Positions 45,719-54,972 of a stretch of 64,000 nucleotides of DNA are shown here, piece after piece; position 1 is the stretch's first letter, and every line of letters starts with the position of its first letter. Below the pieces are notes generated by a model, which saw only the letters and a program-made list of their open reading frames with translations, had not been told where the DNA came from and ran no database searches. Source of the DNA: Halieaceae bacterium UBA5044 (GTDB lineage: Bacteria > Pseudomonadota > Gammaproteobacteria > Pseudomonadales > Halieaceae); contig DIBU01000008.1 of the NCBI GenBank assembly GCA_002416125.1, forward strand, positions 138,919-202,918. The letters are read 5' to 3'. The position numbers were made by a program, and so were the translations under genes.

Positions 45719-48156
45719 TTTGACTCCTTCGCCGGAGCGGGCAATAGAGCAGTCTTGTCGTCAACCGCTGCAGAACCGAGTACCGCACTCAAGTCCTCAA
45801 TTGCTGCGCGCTGGCGCTCGGCTTCAGAAACTACAGCTGCGTTAAGCGCGTTCACCGTGCCGGAGGGAACGGATCCCAGCAGACCGAGGATCTGCGCCGC
45901 GTCCTGCAACTTTGAGTGCGCCTCGGTGAGGCGGCCCGCTTGCTCCCGATAGCGCTGGGAAATTTCGGATTCGAGCCGCAAAGCGCCACTGATGCCACCT
46001 CCCGTCTGGTACTCCTGCCAGATTTCCTCTGCAGCCGCATACAATTCGCTCACCCGTTGCTCTGCAAACTCCTGTTCGTTGCTGAAGTCTGACTGCAACG
46101 CATCGAACATGAACTTGTCACGCTGCGGGTCAATCCGCGTATAGAACTCCAGCAAAGAACTCTGATAATCCGCCGTCTGATACAGGTCCGGTAGCCGCAG
46201 AAACTCAGCGCGTAGTTGCCGCCGCGCTACGAGCAGGTTTTGTGCCTCCTGGCCCCACGGGCCCTGCGCCAGCTTCTCCAGGATCTCCAACGCCGCCGCC
46301 AGCTCTCCCGCCTGCCACTGCCGATCAGCCAGGGCGTAGTCCGAGGCTAGCGCCTGCAGCTCATCCAGTGCCGGCAGTTCTGACGCGACAAGCTCGGCAA
46401 AGTACTCAGTACTGAAGCTCGCAGCCTGCCGTTCCCGCATGTAATCCCTCAATGAATTTGCGGCGTACGCAGCTTTAAGCCTCAGGTAGGCGCGGACATC
46501 GGCGCGCCAGTCCGCGACTCCGCCGACTCTCGGATAGTCGCGCTGCAACGAGTCCAGCGCCGTCAACGCCGCAGCACCCGTTTGCGGATCGAGAGGCTGC
46601 AACACCTGATCGCGAACGGCAGTCATTGCGTCGAGCAACACCGACGCATCGCTCTTCAAGGCCCGCAGTTGGCTCAGGGCATCGGTGCGAACAGGCTCGA
46701 AAACCGGATGAGCCCTGGCGAGTTCCTCAAGCAGACGCAAGTTGTCGTCGCTGTGCGCTTCCCAGCGTTCGAGCAGCACACCCATGGGATGATCGCCCTC
46801 GCTGAGCTGGATTGACGCAGCGGCATCCCGCTCCGATGTATAGCGCTGTAGATCCCCAAGCCAGTGCAGCAAGGGCAGTACGCCCTCATCACCCTGACTC
46901 GGTGCCAGACTTTGCGCCGTGCTTAGCACCTCCTCAGCCGCCTGATAGTCGCCGCTGAGCATGGCCTGCGACCAAACCGGCACGACGAAGCCTGTCAAGG
47001 CGTCATCCGCCAATCGTTGCGCTGCTTCGTCCTCCGGGTTCTCTGCGAGGTAGCCCTCCACGAGCCGCAATGCAGGCTCGTACTGCTGCTCTTCCAGCAG
47101 TTCGGTAACCGTTGCCATGCGGTCGTCAGCGAGCAGCCAGGCTGCCAACCCACCCAGCAGCAGTACAGCGACCAGAGCCACCAGACCAAGGCGGAGCTCT
47201 CTGCTCAGGGGCAATTGCTCCCAGGCCGCGATCGAGGTGTCGCGCAACGAACCAAATACCGACTTGAAACGCTCAATGTGACTTTGCTCGGCGGCTGGCG
47301 GGCGCCCCTCCTCCGCGGATTCCTCGTCTTCCGGTTTGTCGCAGTACACATCGAGAAAAGATGCCGCTTTCGACACCAGAATGGTGCCCTCGGGCACGGT
47401 GCGCCGGGTAGCCGCCGAACTGCCGTCCTCCACCGGCACTGACTCCAAAACCACCTTGAAGCTGAACAGCTCATGGCCGAACTGTAGTGTGTCGTCGGTA
47501 TTCAGTTGCTCCGCCGAGCCGTCCAATCGTCTGCCATTGAGCAGCGTGCCATTCGTACTACCCAGATCCTCGATAAATAAATCCGCGCCTTTCGCATAGA
47601 TGTGCGCGTGGCGGCGGGACACAAAATTCGACTCCGAAGCAAACTGCTGCACGTACACCGCAAAGTGCCCTGTCGACTTCGACACCAGGAACGGAAACAC
47701 CGATACCGCAATCGGGTTAAGCCCTTTCCCGGAACGGACCGGCAGCAACAACAGCCGGGGACGCGTCGAAGGCGCCAGTATCTGTGTACGCTCACTCTCA
47801 TCGCTGCTTGCACCGAGTGAGCCCGCGGACTCTTCAGCACGCTCTTCTGCCGGGGCCAGCGCTGCCTCAAAGCATAGATCCTTGCCAAAACACAGCACAT
47901 CGCCTGCCGCCACAGCCACAGGGTCCAACCCGACCGCTTGGCCATTGTGCAGGGTGCCCGTCGCGCTGTTCAAATCGACCACATACAGGGTGTTTCCATC
48001 GAGAAACAGTCGTGCATGGCGCTCGTCAAGCTGTAACCGAAACTCTTCCGGGTAGGAATCAAACGGAGCATCTCCCAGACCAACCGGCAGCAACAGTCCA
48101 CGCAATTCGACGTCAGCGTAGCCATCGCCGAACAGGGGTTTCAACCATGCCTTCAT
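45715..48156 (-). CDS. Double-FHA domain membrane protein with helical repeat tail
   Basis: An 813-residue protein. Two forkhead-associated domains lie at about 20-95 (DERHARLFLDGNTLYVVDLN then SATGTLHNGQAVG) and 145-235 (NFVSRRHAHIYAKGADLFIE then DLGSTNGTLLNGRRL); the second has the intact phosphothreonine-binding SRRH and STNG motifs. A membrane helix follows (about 338-357; LGLVALVAVLLLGGLAAWLL), then about 450 residues of helical, tetratricopeptide-like repeats. FHA domains bind phosphorylated Thr, so a partner of the Ser/Thr kinase at 60598 is expected. It sits between the outer membrane factor and HlyD genes, in one operon with the exporter. Its repeat region is probably periplasmic. 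Confidence 0.85.
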   Translation of the reverse strand: MKAWLKPLFGDGYADVELRGLLLPVGLGDAPFDSYPEEFRLQLDERHARLFLDGNTLYVVDLNSATGTLHNGQAVGLDPVAVAAGDVLCFGKDLCFEAALAPAEERAEESAGSLGASSDESERTQILAPSTRPRLLLLPVRSGKGLNPIAVSVFPFLVSKSTGHFAVYVQQFASESNFVSRRHAHIYAKGADLFIEDLGSTNGTLLNGRRLDGSAEQLNTDDTLQFGHELFSFKVVLESVPVEDGSSAATRRTVPEGTILVSKAASFLDVYCDKPEDEESAEEGRPPAAEQSHIERFKSVFGSLRDTSIAAWEQLPLSRELRLGLVALVAVLLLGGLAAWLLADDRMATVTELLEEQQYEPALRLVEGYLAENPEDEAAQRLADDALTGFVVPVWSQAMLSGDYQAAEEVLSTAQSLAPSQGDEGVLPLLHWLGDLQRYTSERDAAASIQLSEGDHPMGVLLERWEAHSDDNLRLLEELARAHPVFEPVRTDALSQLRALKSDASVLLDAMTAVRDQVLQPLDPQTGAAALTALDSLQRDYPRVGGVADWRADVRAYLRLKAAYAANSLRDYMRERQAASFSTEYFAELVASELPALDELQALASDYALADRQWQAGELAAALEILEKLAQGPWGQEAQNLLVARRQLRAEFLRLPDLYQTADYQSSLLEFYTRIDPQRDKFMFDALQSDFSNEQEFAEQRVSELYAAAEEIWQEYQTGGGISGALRLESEISQRYREQAGRLTEAHSKLQDAAQILGLLGSVPSGTVNALNAAVVSEAERQRAAIEDLSAVLGSAAVDDKTALLPAPAKESK

Positions 48157-48184
48157 AAATCCCGCCCCTGATTGTTACGATTTT

Positions 48185-49648
48185 TCACGACTCCCCCAGC
48201 GTTAGCATGGCATCGCTCCAGCCCCCACCCATGGCTTTATACAGATCGACCGTGTCGACAAGAATCTGCTGGTGGTTCTGCAGCAATGACTGATTTGAAT
48301 TCAACAGACGTCGTTCTGACTCCAGCACTTCCAGCTGAGTCACGATACCGACTTCCAACTGCGCTCGGGTCTGCCGCGCCACTACGCGCAGATGTTCAAC
48401 CTCTTCTTCCAGTTCGCGCTTTTGCAGCTGCCGGCTACCGAGATTCACCAACGCATTCTCCACCTCCTGGAAGGCCAGAATCACCGTCTTCCTGTACTGC
48501 TCCTCACTCACCCTGGCCGAGGCTTCCCGCGACTTGACCTGTGCTTTCAGTTTGGGATCGAATATCGGGATATTTATCGAGGGCCCTATGCCGAAGGTGA
48601 GAGACTTCACGAGGGCGGAAAGAGAGGTACTCGCGAGGTTGCCACCGCCTCCGGCGTTGGCGGTAAGACTTATAGAAGGTAGCCGGGCCAACTCGGCCTC
48701 ACCCACCAACTCATACGATTCCAGCACACGATACTGCGCGGCCACGATATCCGGTCTGCGGGCCAGCAGGTCTGACGGCAGCCCACCCGGGATGTCCATT
48801 AATTTTACAGTCTCGCGCAACGGAGCGACCGGCACATCGATACTGCCTGCCGGTTTTCCGAGCAAAGTCGCCACCGCATTTTCCGCGATTTCGCGCTCAC
48901 GCTGCAGGTCAAGAAGGCGGCGTTTCAGGGTATTCAGCTCCGCCTTTTGCCGCAGCACCGGGGTGTTGGAACCAACACCTTCCCGGTGCTGATTTTCATA
49001 GATCGTGTAAATGCGCTGAGCGGCGGCAATCGAACTCTGCTGCAGGTCGATTTGCTCGTCGAGACTGCGGATCAGAAAATAAGTTGTGGCAACACGCGAC
49101 ACCGTCGTGAGATACGTGGCGCGCCAGTCCGCCTCTCCGGCTTGATAGGCAGCTTTGCGCGCGCTCACCCCTTTTTCCAACTTGCCCCAGATATCAATTT
49201 CCCAACCGAGTTCGGCGCTGGTGCTGTAGCTGTTGGAAGTCTCCATGTTCCCGGTCATCGGGTTGCGCGCACCTTGTACAGTAGCACCAACGCCAGCGGA
49301 GACTGTGGGCAAACGCCCCGCTTCGACCTGCCCCAGCGCTGCACCCGCCTCACCTACCCGAGCCACGGCAATACGCAGATCCAAATTGCCATCGATGCTC
49401 TCCGCCACCAGGCCATCGAGGTACGCATCAGAAAATCCGTGCCACCATTGCGGCTGGATAGTCTCCCGCGCCGAGGTCCTCACGCCGTCTGGTGTGGACC
49501 ACCGGGCCGGTGTTTCGATTTCCGGGAGTTTTAGTTCACCACTTCCTCCACCACCCGCAGCACACGCCATCAGGCAGCCTGCCACAAGGCTGACCGCCGC
49601 GGCACGAGCGCACCTGCGGTGCCGCTTGTAGAAACTCAAATGCTGCAT
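48185..49648 (-). CDS. Outer membrane efflux/secretion factor (TolC/NodT-like lipoprotein)
   Basis: A 487-residue outer membrane factor of the RND/type 1 secretion NodT group. I chose the ATG at 49648, preceded by a G-rich ribosome site. A lipobox-like GCLMAC occurs near residue 28 (VSLVAGCLMACAAGGGG). Family motifs include QPQWWHGFSDAYLDGLV, GAALGQVEAGRLPTVSAGVGA, the first periplasmic helices, SYDLVGEAELA-like LESYELVGEAELARLPSISL, and the final TVDLYKAMGGGW, which is a hallmark of these proteins. First gene of the exporter operon; it completes the tripartite machine with the HlyD and C39 ABC proteins. Confidence 0.92.
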   Translation of the reverse strand: MQHLSFYKRHRRCARAAAVSLVAGCLMACAAGGGGSGELKLPEIETPARWSTPDGVRTSARETIQPQWWHGFSDAYLDGLVAESIDGNLDLRIAVARVGEAGAALGQVEAGRLPTVSAGVGATVQGARNPMTGNMETSNSYSTSAELGWEIDIWGKLEKGVSARKAAYQAGEADWRATYLTTVSRVATTYFLIRSLDEQIDLQQSSIAAAQRIYTIYENQHREGVGSNTPVLRQKAELNTLKRRLLDLQREREIAENAVATLLGKPAGSIDVPVAPLRETVKLMDIPGGLPSDLLARRPDIVAAQYRVLESYELVGEAELARLPSISLTANAGGGGNLASTSLSALVKSLTFGIGPSINIPIFDPKLKAQVKSREASARVSEEQYRKTVILAFQEVENALVNLGSRQLQKRELEEEVEHLRVVARQTRAQLEVGIVTQLEVLESERRLLNSNQSLLQNHQQILVDTVDLYKAMGGGWSDAMLTLGES

Positions 49649-49880
49649 ATCATTTCCCCCCCTCACACGCCCAGCCAGCGCCTAGCAAATCCAGCGAAAG
49701 CGAAGCGTCATCGGGCCATGCTGATGGCTTTCAGGCTTGCTCCCTCCAAGAAATAGAAAGCAAAACCCGGGCCAACCTGTTAAATGCTGGGAAAAAAAAC
49801 ACTCGGGGCGGTGATTCGAACACACAAACGCATAAAATCTGGCGAGGCTAAACAGAGAATCCACCTCCTCATCGCAGACG

Positions 49881-49896
49881 TGCTCTACCTGTGCCT
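49881..49896 (-). promoter_or_regulatory. Candidate sigma-54 promoter of the exporter operon
   Basis: On the minus strand AGGCACAGGTAGAGCA keeps the -24 GGCAC and -12 GC with correct spacing, but the -12 TT is replaced. The start codon of the outer membrane factor gene is about 230 bases downstream. This is weaker than the other two sigma-54 sites in the cluster. Confidence 0.4.
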
Positions 49897-50321
49897 AAAC
49901 AGCGGGGGCAACTGCCTGCTTATTGTTCTTTTATTTCAAACTTTTTTATTTATTTGTAGGTCTTTAGCAAACAAAAAGTCCAACACCTGACCTTAGTATA
50001 CATCTCCTCCCGGAAACGGCACGGATTGTTTGCACACCCGCGCCTGACATACTGGACGCTCCACGCCTTGGAATGCCGCAGAATTCCCCACAGGGGCTCA
50101 CCGCCGAGGCGCGCCCCACCCAAGGTACGCCCGGGCAAGCGCAGGGCCCACGCTTTGCAAAAAGTTGTGAGGGTCACAACATGTACTTAATTTAGTCTCC
50201 ACGAGTCACACAGTTTCGCCGGGCCTAGCGCGCGCTACAACGCACGCGCACTCAAAAGCGGTAGTTTTTTTTCAAAGAAAAACAGAACCTTGGATTTTTT
50301 TCCGCAATATCGCAGTAGAGC

Positions 50322-50337
50322 TGGCACCTTTTCTGCT
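50322..50337 (+). promoter_or_regulatory. Sigma-54 promoter of the lipoprotein/PP2C pair
   Basis: TGGCACCTTTTCTGCT matches TGGCACRNNNNTTGCW with two changes and exact -24/-12 spacing. It is nearly the same sequence as the peptide promoter at 63776-63791. Transcription would start near 50348, about 30 bases before the ATG. Confidence 0.8.
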
Positions 50338-50379
50338 ATGACTTCCTGACATAGCCGATTCAATACCGGGATATTCACT

Positions 50380-52056
50380 ATGAGACGTTTGAACTTCTGC
50401 CTCCTTGCCGCCTGCGCCGCCCTTGTGCTGGCCTGCTCGGACAAACCTGCTACTGCGGGGATGGGGCCCTTGACCCCGATCATCCAGGAAACAGACGACG
50501 GTGGCTGGCGTGTACGCAATGCCGAAGGCGCCATCACGCTGACCAACACGACGGAGCCTGGCGCCATCCGCTACTACTACGTGAACGCCGACGCCGCCGA
50601 GGAAGGCCGCAGAGAAGTAGCTGTGGATGTCACGCTGCTGCACTCCGAAGCGGGCTCGCAGGCAGGGTTGCTCTATGGGTTTCAGGAGAACCCGAAGTCC
50701 TACTTCCTCTTCACGGTACGGGGCGACGGCATGGCAAGCCTGCATGCCATGGACAGCAGCGGTTTCCATGAGAAGACAGCTTTCTCCCTGAGTACATCGG
50801 TAACAGAGACAGTCACCCTCGGCATTGTCGAACGGGGAAACGAAATCGTGCTGCTGGTGAACGGTGAGGAAAAAGCCAGTCTGGGCAATGACAGGCTTGG
50901 TCGTGGCGCCGTCGGTATTGTTGCCGGCCACCTGGGTAGCTATCGCTTTGACAACTTTGCGATCCAGCCTGTCCGCAGCGCGGCCGGCCAGGCGGTTCAC
51001 GCCCGGCCCGATACGCCCATAAATGAGTTGGCCAACAAAGGGTTGCAGGCTAGCCAAGCAACAAACAACAACCGTACGGGACAACCGGCGCCTATCAAGT
51101 ACTTTGTGACGATGGATGCCAAAACCGGCATGCCCAGCAGCCGTATTCCGCTGCCGGCTGACTGGACGCAACTCAGCAACAACAGGGAGTTTACCTATGA
51201 GGGCCCGAACAACATCCGGGTCAGCGCTACCAGTGGCGCCACCTTTCAATTCACCAACAATCCGGATATGGCACAGATGTTCCAAATGCAGGGCACAAGC
51301 AATCAGCCCCCCATGTCCATAGAAGCGATCACGCAACGGTTCTTCATGCCAATCGCACAGCAGACCGGCAGAACGCTGACCAGAACCTATGAACTTCCGC
51401 AACTGGCGCGCAAATCTCTAAGCGACAGTTCGCAGTACTACAGCGCCATGCCGCAGCAACTTGACGCCAAATCGTATGCACTGGAGTGGACTGACAAGCA
51501 AGGGATATCTTACGTTTCCGTGGTCAACATCAACATCGCCTATAGCCAGCCCTCCTCGTACTGGATTCTCATGTCGCAATACCTGGAAGCTCCACACGAG
51601 CATTTCCCGGCGGCACGGGATGCCCTGATCAACGGCCTCATCAACGCGCAGACCAATCCGCAGTGGCTGGCACTCAGAAACCAGCAGGACAGACAGCGGT
51701 CAGAGGTCAGCAGCAGGCAGCATGCCGCACGCATGAACTCACTACGTGCCGCGGGCAATGCCGCCGCGAATACGGGGAGAATCTACAGCGAAATCTCTGA
51801 CATCAACCATCAGGGCTATATGAACCGCGACCAGATGAACAGTGCAGGACACCAGCGCACCGTCAACGCCATTGGCGAACGAACCGTCATTGCCAATCCG
51901 GAAACCGGCGAGCGCTACAATGTCCAAAGCGGCAGTAATCAATACTGGGTAAACCAAAATGACCGCTACCTGGGAAGTGACAACCCCAACTACGATCCGC
52001 GCCTGGACCCCAGCATGAACCAGCAGGAGTGGATCGAGTATGAAGAAGTCCAGTAG
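50380..52056 (+). CDS. Unknown lipoprotein with jelly-roll-like N-terminal domain
   Basis: A 558-residue predicted lipoprotein. The leader MRRLNFCLLAACAALVLAC carries the lipobox LVLAC near residue 19. Residues about 40-200 resemble a concanavalin-like/DUF1080-type beta-sandwich (AGLLYGFQENPKSYFLFTVR, GNEIVLLVNGEEKA, GIVAGHLGSYRFDNFAIQP). The rest, Gln/Asn-rich, has no recognised domain and ends QQEWIEYEEVQ. It starts 43 bases after a sigma-54 promoter and precedes a PP2C phosphatase by 42 bases. Being in the shared regulatory unit, it is likely an envelope component of the secretion system; the function is unknown. Confidence 0.75.
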   Translation: MRRLNFCLLAACAALVLACSDKPATAGMGPLTPIIQETDDGGWRVRNAEGAITLTNTTEPGAIRYYYVNADAAEEGRREVAVDVTLLHSEAGSQAGLLYGFQENPKSYFLFTVRGDGMASLHAMDSSGFHEKTAFSLSTSVTETVTLGIVERGNEIVLLVNGEEKASLGNDRLGRGAVGIVAGHLGSYRFDNFAIQPVRSAAGQAVHARPDTPINELANKGLQASQATNNNRTGQPAPIKYFVTMDAKTGMPSSRIPLPADWTQLSNNREFTYEGPNNIRVSATSGATFQFTNNPDMAQMFQMQGTSNQPPMSIEAITQRFFMPIAQQTGRTLTRTYELPQLARKSLSDSSQYYSAMPQQLDAKSYALEWTDKQGISYVSVVNINIAYSQPSSYWILMSQYLEAPHEHFPAARDALINGLINAQTNPQWLALRNQQDRQRSEVSSRQHAARMNSLRAAGNAAANTGRIYSEISDINHQGYMNRDQMNSAGHQRTVNAIGERTVIANPETGERYNVQSGSNQYWVNQNDRYLGSDNPNYDPRLDPSMNQQEWIEYEEVQ

Positions 52057-52098
52057 GGGCAGTGGGCAGCGGCTCGGGAAGATCGGGAGAGAGGATCG

Positions 52099-53103
52099 GT
52101 GACCACATTAGACACAGCTGGATTCAGCCACGTAGGCGCCCGGCGTCACAACGAAGACGCACTGCTGCTGTGTGACGACCTGGGGCTGTATGCAGTAGCC
52201 GATGGCGTCGGTGGCCTGCACGGCGGTGAAGTTGCCAGTCGCATCGTTTGCGACACGCTGGAAGCGGGTTTGCGTGCGGGCCTTTCGCTGAGCGCGGCAA
52301 TGGATCGGGCGCATGCAGAAGTGCTGAGCGCAGCCGCCCGCGGCGAAGGCGTTCCCGGCTCTGCCTCTACCGCTGTCGCGGTAACCTTGGATAAGGCTCG
52401 CCTGCAGCTCGCCTGGGTAGGCGACAGTCGCGCTTATGTCTGGGATGGCGAGCTTCAGCTGCTCAGCAAAGACCACTCTCTGGTGCAGACCCTGGTGGAC
52501 ACTGCCCAACTGGACTTTGCCGAGATCGAGCATCACCCGCAGAAGAACGTTATCAGCCAAGCACTGGGAAGCCGCAGCGGCACGCCGGTTACCGCATACA
52601 AGGAAGGCTCATTGAAAACCCCCTGTGTGCTGATGCTGTGCAGCGACGGGGTCAGCGGCGAACTCTCCGAGCGCAGGTTAATCGACACTCTCGCTTCCGG
52701 AGAAAGCGCAGAGGCCTGTGCGAGATCGCTAGTTGAAGCTGCGGTCGGTGGCGGAGGGCAGGACAACGCGAGCTGCATCATCATACGTGTGCCGAAAATG
52801 GGCCTGCCTCTCGCAACCGAGTCAACGCTGGCGTTCATGCGCTATGGCGCAGACAACCGCTGGCACCTGGCAGAGACAGTTGCAGGCGGCGACACCCAGA
52901 TGAACCCCAAAGTGGCAGACCACACCCAGACACTGGCACTCCCCGCGAAGGCGGAGCAGCCCCCAGCCGTGAAGAAAAAACTCAGCCTGTTACGCATAGT
53001 CACGGGCACCACTTTCAGCGTGATGCTCGTGGTCGGGCTGATATACGCACTCGAGCGAACCACCGCGCTACAGTCCATACTGGCCCTGATCGCACACGAT
53101 TAA
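52099..53103 (+). CDS. PP2C-family Ser/Thr phosphatase with C-terminal membrane anchor
   Basis: A 334-residue metal-dependent phosphatase. It starts at GTG (52099) with GAGAGGA upstream. The metal-binding aspartates are all visible: RRHNEDALL, YAVADGVGG, WVGDSRAYVW, LMLCSDGVSGEL and GGGGQDNASC. A C-terminal membrane segment (about 305-325; IVTGTTFSVMLVVGLIYAL) tethers it. It should reverse phosphorylation by the kinase at 60598-62520. Such kinase/phosphatase/FHA triads regulate type VI secretion elsewhere, but no type VI genes occur here. It is convergent with the TpsB gene. Confidence 0.92.
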   Translation: MTTLDTAGFSHVGARRHNEDALLLCDDLGLYAVADGVGGLHGGEVASRIVCDTLEAGLRAGLSLSAAMDRAHAEVLSAAARGEGVPGSASTAVAVTLDKARLQLAWVGDSRAYVWDGELQLLSKDHSLVQTLVDTAQLDFAEIEHHPQKNVISQALGSRSGTPVTAYKEGSLKTPCVLMLCSDGVSGELSERRLIDTLASGESAEACARSLVEAAVGGGGQDNASCIIIRVPKMGLPLATESTLAFMRYGADNRWHLAETVAGGDTQMNPKVADHTQTLALPAKAEQPPAVKKKLSLLRIVTGTTFSVMLVVGLIYALERTTALQSILALIAHD

Positions 53104-53139
53104 GTCGCCACGCGCCCCTGCAGCGGCAACATCAACTGG

Positions 53140-54972
53140 CTAATCGAACGGCCAGTGGAAAACGACCGCGAAATGAAAGCCATCATCCTGCAGATCGTTG
53201 CTCCCGGCGGTGGTGACGTCATCTTCATCAATACGTTTGCCGTAGTACAGGCTCGCATTGAGGTATTCCTTCGGCTGCCAGCGCAACCCGAGGCCCACAC
53301 TACTCAGCACTGCGGCACTGCTGGTAGACAAATTATCGTCTTCGTCCCAGCTGCGGCCATAATCGACAAATGGAACCGCGGTCAGATTCCAACGGCTGTA
53401 ACCGGCGTCGTTGACGAAAATGGGAACACGCCACTCCAGAGAGGCGGCGATACCGTTATCCCGTACCAACTGATTCTCGCGGAAGCCACGCACAGAATAC
53501 ACACCGCCGATGGCAAGCTTTTCCACGGACAACAAGGGGTCAAATGCTTCCTGCCATACGCCACTGAAGACAATCTGGCTGTTGCGAAAGGGAAGGCGGC
53601 GTGCGTACTGCACCTGCGTGAGCAGCACAGTGAAGTCGCTTTCCGGAATTTCCGCACCCGTATCAAATTGTACTCGCGGCGCGCCGTCGGGAATCATGGT
53701 GGCACCAAAAAGGTCGAGGCCGTAGCGCAGCGTTGCCCGCATGGCCAGTACCTGGAATTCGCCGCGTTCAATCCACTCGCCGCCAATACTTGCATTGGTG
53801 GCGGCTATCTCGCCATTGCGAGCGCCCAGGGAAAACGAAAACGGCCGGCCCAGCAGTGACGTGTCCGAGGCACTGTGACCGAGACCTGCTATGAGCGTAA
53901 CGTAGCGATCCACACTATTGATCAGGGGATGACTAACGGAAACTGCCCACGTCTCGGTGTCGCTATCAATATCGAGCTCATCAAAGGGTGCTTCCACCAC
54001 TTCCGACTTGCCCTGCTGATACTCGACTTTGAGACGGGTATCCCAGCTGTTAAGGGGCAGTTCATACGCCAGATACGCATCCTGCAAACCCTCGCTTGCG
54101 CTTACCGCCAGCGCAAGCCGGTCTGCGCGGTTGGTCAGGTTTAAATGCTCCAGCGTCAGCAGTGCACGTTCAGCACCCACGCTGGGAGAGCGGTAATTGT
54201 CCAGCGACATGCCCAAACGCAATGGATTCTCCTCGCGGATACGCAAGCGCAGGTCTGCGGCGCCCTGCGTCAGCCCGGGCACCAACACCCCGTTCACTTG
54301 GCGAATAAGCGGGTTGAGCTCCAGCATGCGAAGGCTGCTCTGGAGGTCGTCCAGATTGAGCGGACTTGCGACATGCCGGCGTAACCGCGATTCGATATAG
54401 ACTGGCGAGAGCCGCTCGTTCTCAAGGATCTGCACCTCCTGAAGCTCACCTTCAATGGCGCGCAAGATCAGCACCCCCGGCGCGAGGTCACCTTCCGGCA
54501 ATACCACCCCTGAATTAACATAGCCCCGATTGAAATACGCCAGTGACAAGCGTCGCAGCAATTCCTGAATATTTTCGGAGGACAAGTCCCGGTTCTCGAA
54601 CGGCTCCACGATTACATCCAGCTCTTCTGCTGAAAAAACGCTATTGCCCTTCACCTCTATCGTCGTGACGGCGAGAGGCGACAGGACTGTCGTCGCTGCA
54701 CGCCCGTCGTCCTGCAGCGTAGGCGATGGCAGCACCTGGGGAGTCGGCACGCTCGACCTCGGCTCGAAATCCGGCTCAAAACCCGGTTCATCAAACCCGT
54801 CGCTACCGCTGGAGAACCCCCGCTCAATGTTCGGCCCAAGCCCCGATCCTACACCCCCCGGCTGCGCAAGCACCTGGAAAGTGAGTACGACAGAAACGGC
54901 ACCCAAAAGCACCCGGCGAAGCCCACTTTTCACCGTCCGCTGCGCGCACACAGTAGTAACGACTAATTGCAT
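53140..54972 (-). CDS. TpsB-family outer membrane transporter (ShlB/FhaC/HecB type)
   Basis: A 610-residue two-partner secretion transporter. I chose the ATG at 54972, overlapping the TpsA stop by 10 bases; a TTG further upstream is possible. After a signal region (ending near VLTFQVLAQ) and a Pro-rich linker, POTRA domains occupy about 90-245 (VTTIEVKGNSVFSAEELDVI, GYVNSGVVLPEGDLAPGVLI). The 16-strand barrel carries the VRGF(R) motif (YSVRGFRENQLVRD) in its late strands and ends AVVFHWPFD. It should export the adjacent TpsA-like protein. Confidence 0.92.
   Translation of the reverse strand: MQLVVTTVCAQRTVKSGLRRVLLGAVSVVLTFQVLAQPGGVGSGLGPNIERGFSSGSDGFDEPGFEPDFEPRSSVPTPQVLPSPTLQDDGRAATTVLSPLAVTTIEVKGNSVFSAEELDVIVEPFENRDLSSENIQELLRRLSLAYFNRGYVNSGVVLPEGDLAPGVLILRAIEGELQEVQILENERLSPVYIESRLRRHVASPLNLDDLQSSLRMLELNPLIRQVNGVLVPGLTQGAADLRLRIREENPLRLGMSLDNYRSPSVGAERALLTLEHLNLTNRADRLALAVSASEGLQDAYLAYELPLNSWDTRLKVEYQQGKSEVVEAPFDELDIDSDTETWAVSVSHPLINSVDRYVTLIAGLGHSASDTSLLGRPFSFSLGARNGEIAATNASIGGEWIERGEFQVLAMRATLRYGLDLFGATMIPDGAPRVQFDTGAEIPESDFTVLLTQVQYARRLPFRNSQIVFSGVWQEAFDPLLSVEKLAIGGVYSVRGFRENQLVRDNGIAASLEWRVPIFVNDAGYSRWNLTAVPFVDYGRSWDEDDNLSTSSAAVLSSVGLGLRWQPKEYLNASLYYGKRIDEDDVTTAGSNDLQDDGFHFAVVFHWPFD

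Larger units (their letters stand above)
49649..50379. other. Divergent regulatory region of about 730 bases
   Basis: No convincing gene lies here. The open frame 49784-49990 has no support. The region holds sigma-54 promoter candidates on both strands (49881-49896 minus; 50322-50337 plus), and an AT-rich part at 49921-49980 next to the minus-strand candidate. It separates the exporter operon from the lipoprotein/PP2C pair. The remainder (about 50000-50310) shows no recognisable feature. Confidence 0.6.

Noticed and set aside
49724..49740. Plus-strand TGGCTTTCAGGCTTGCT as a sigma-54 promoter
   Set aside because: Spacing between GG and GC is one base too long and no gene starts downstream within a reasonable distance.
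49784..49990. 68-codon plus-strand open frame in the divergent region
   Set aside because: No ribosome site of note, odd composition, and it crosses the AT-rich regulatory part and a sigma-54 candidate; not supported as a gene.
39160..53103. Type VI secretion cluster suggested by FHA, kinase and PP2C genes
   Set aside because: No Tss/VipA/VipB/Hcp/VgrG-like proteins occur; the secretion parts are type 1 and two-partner.
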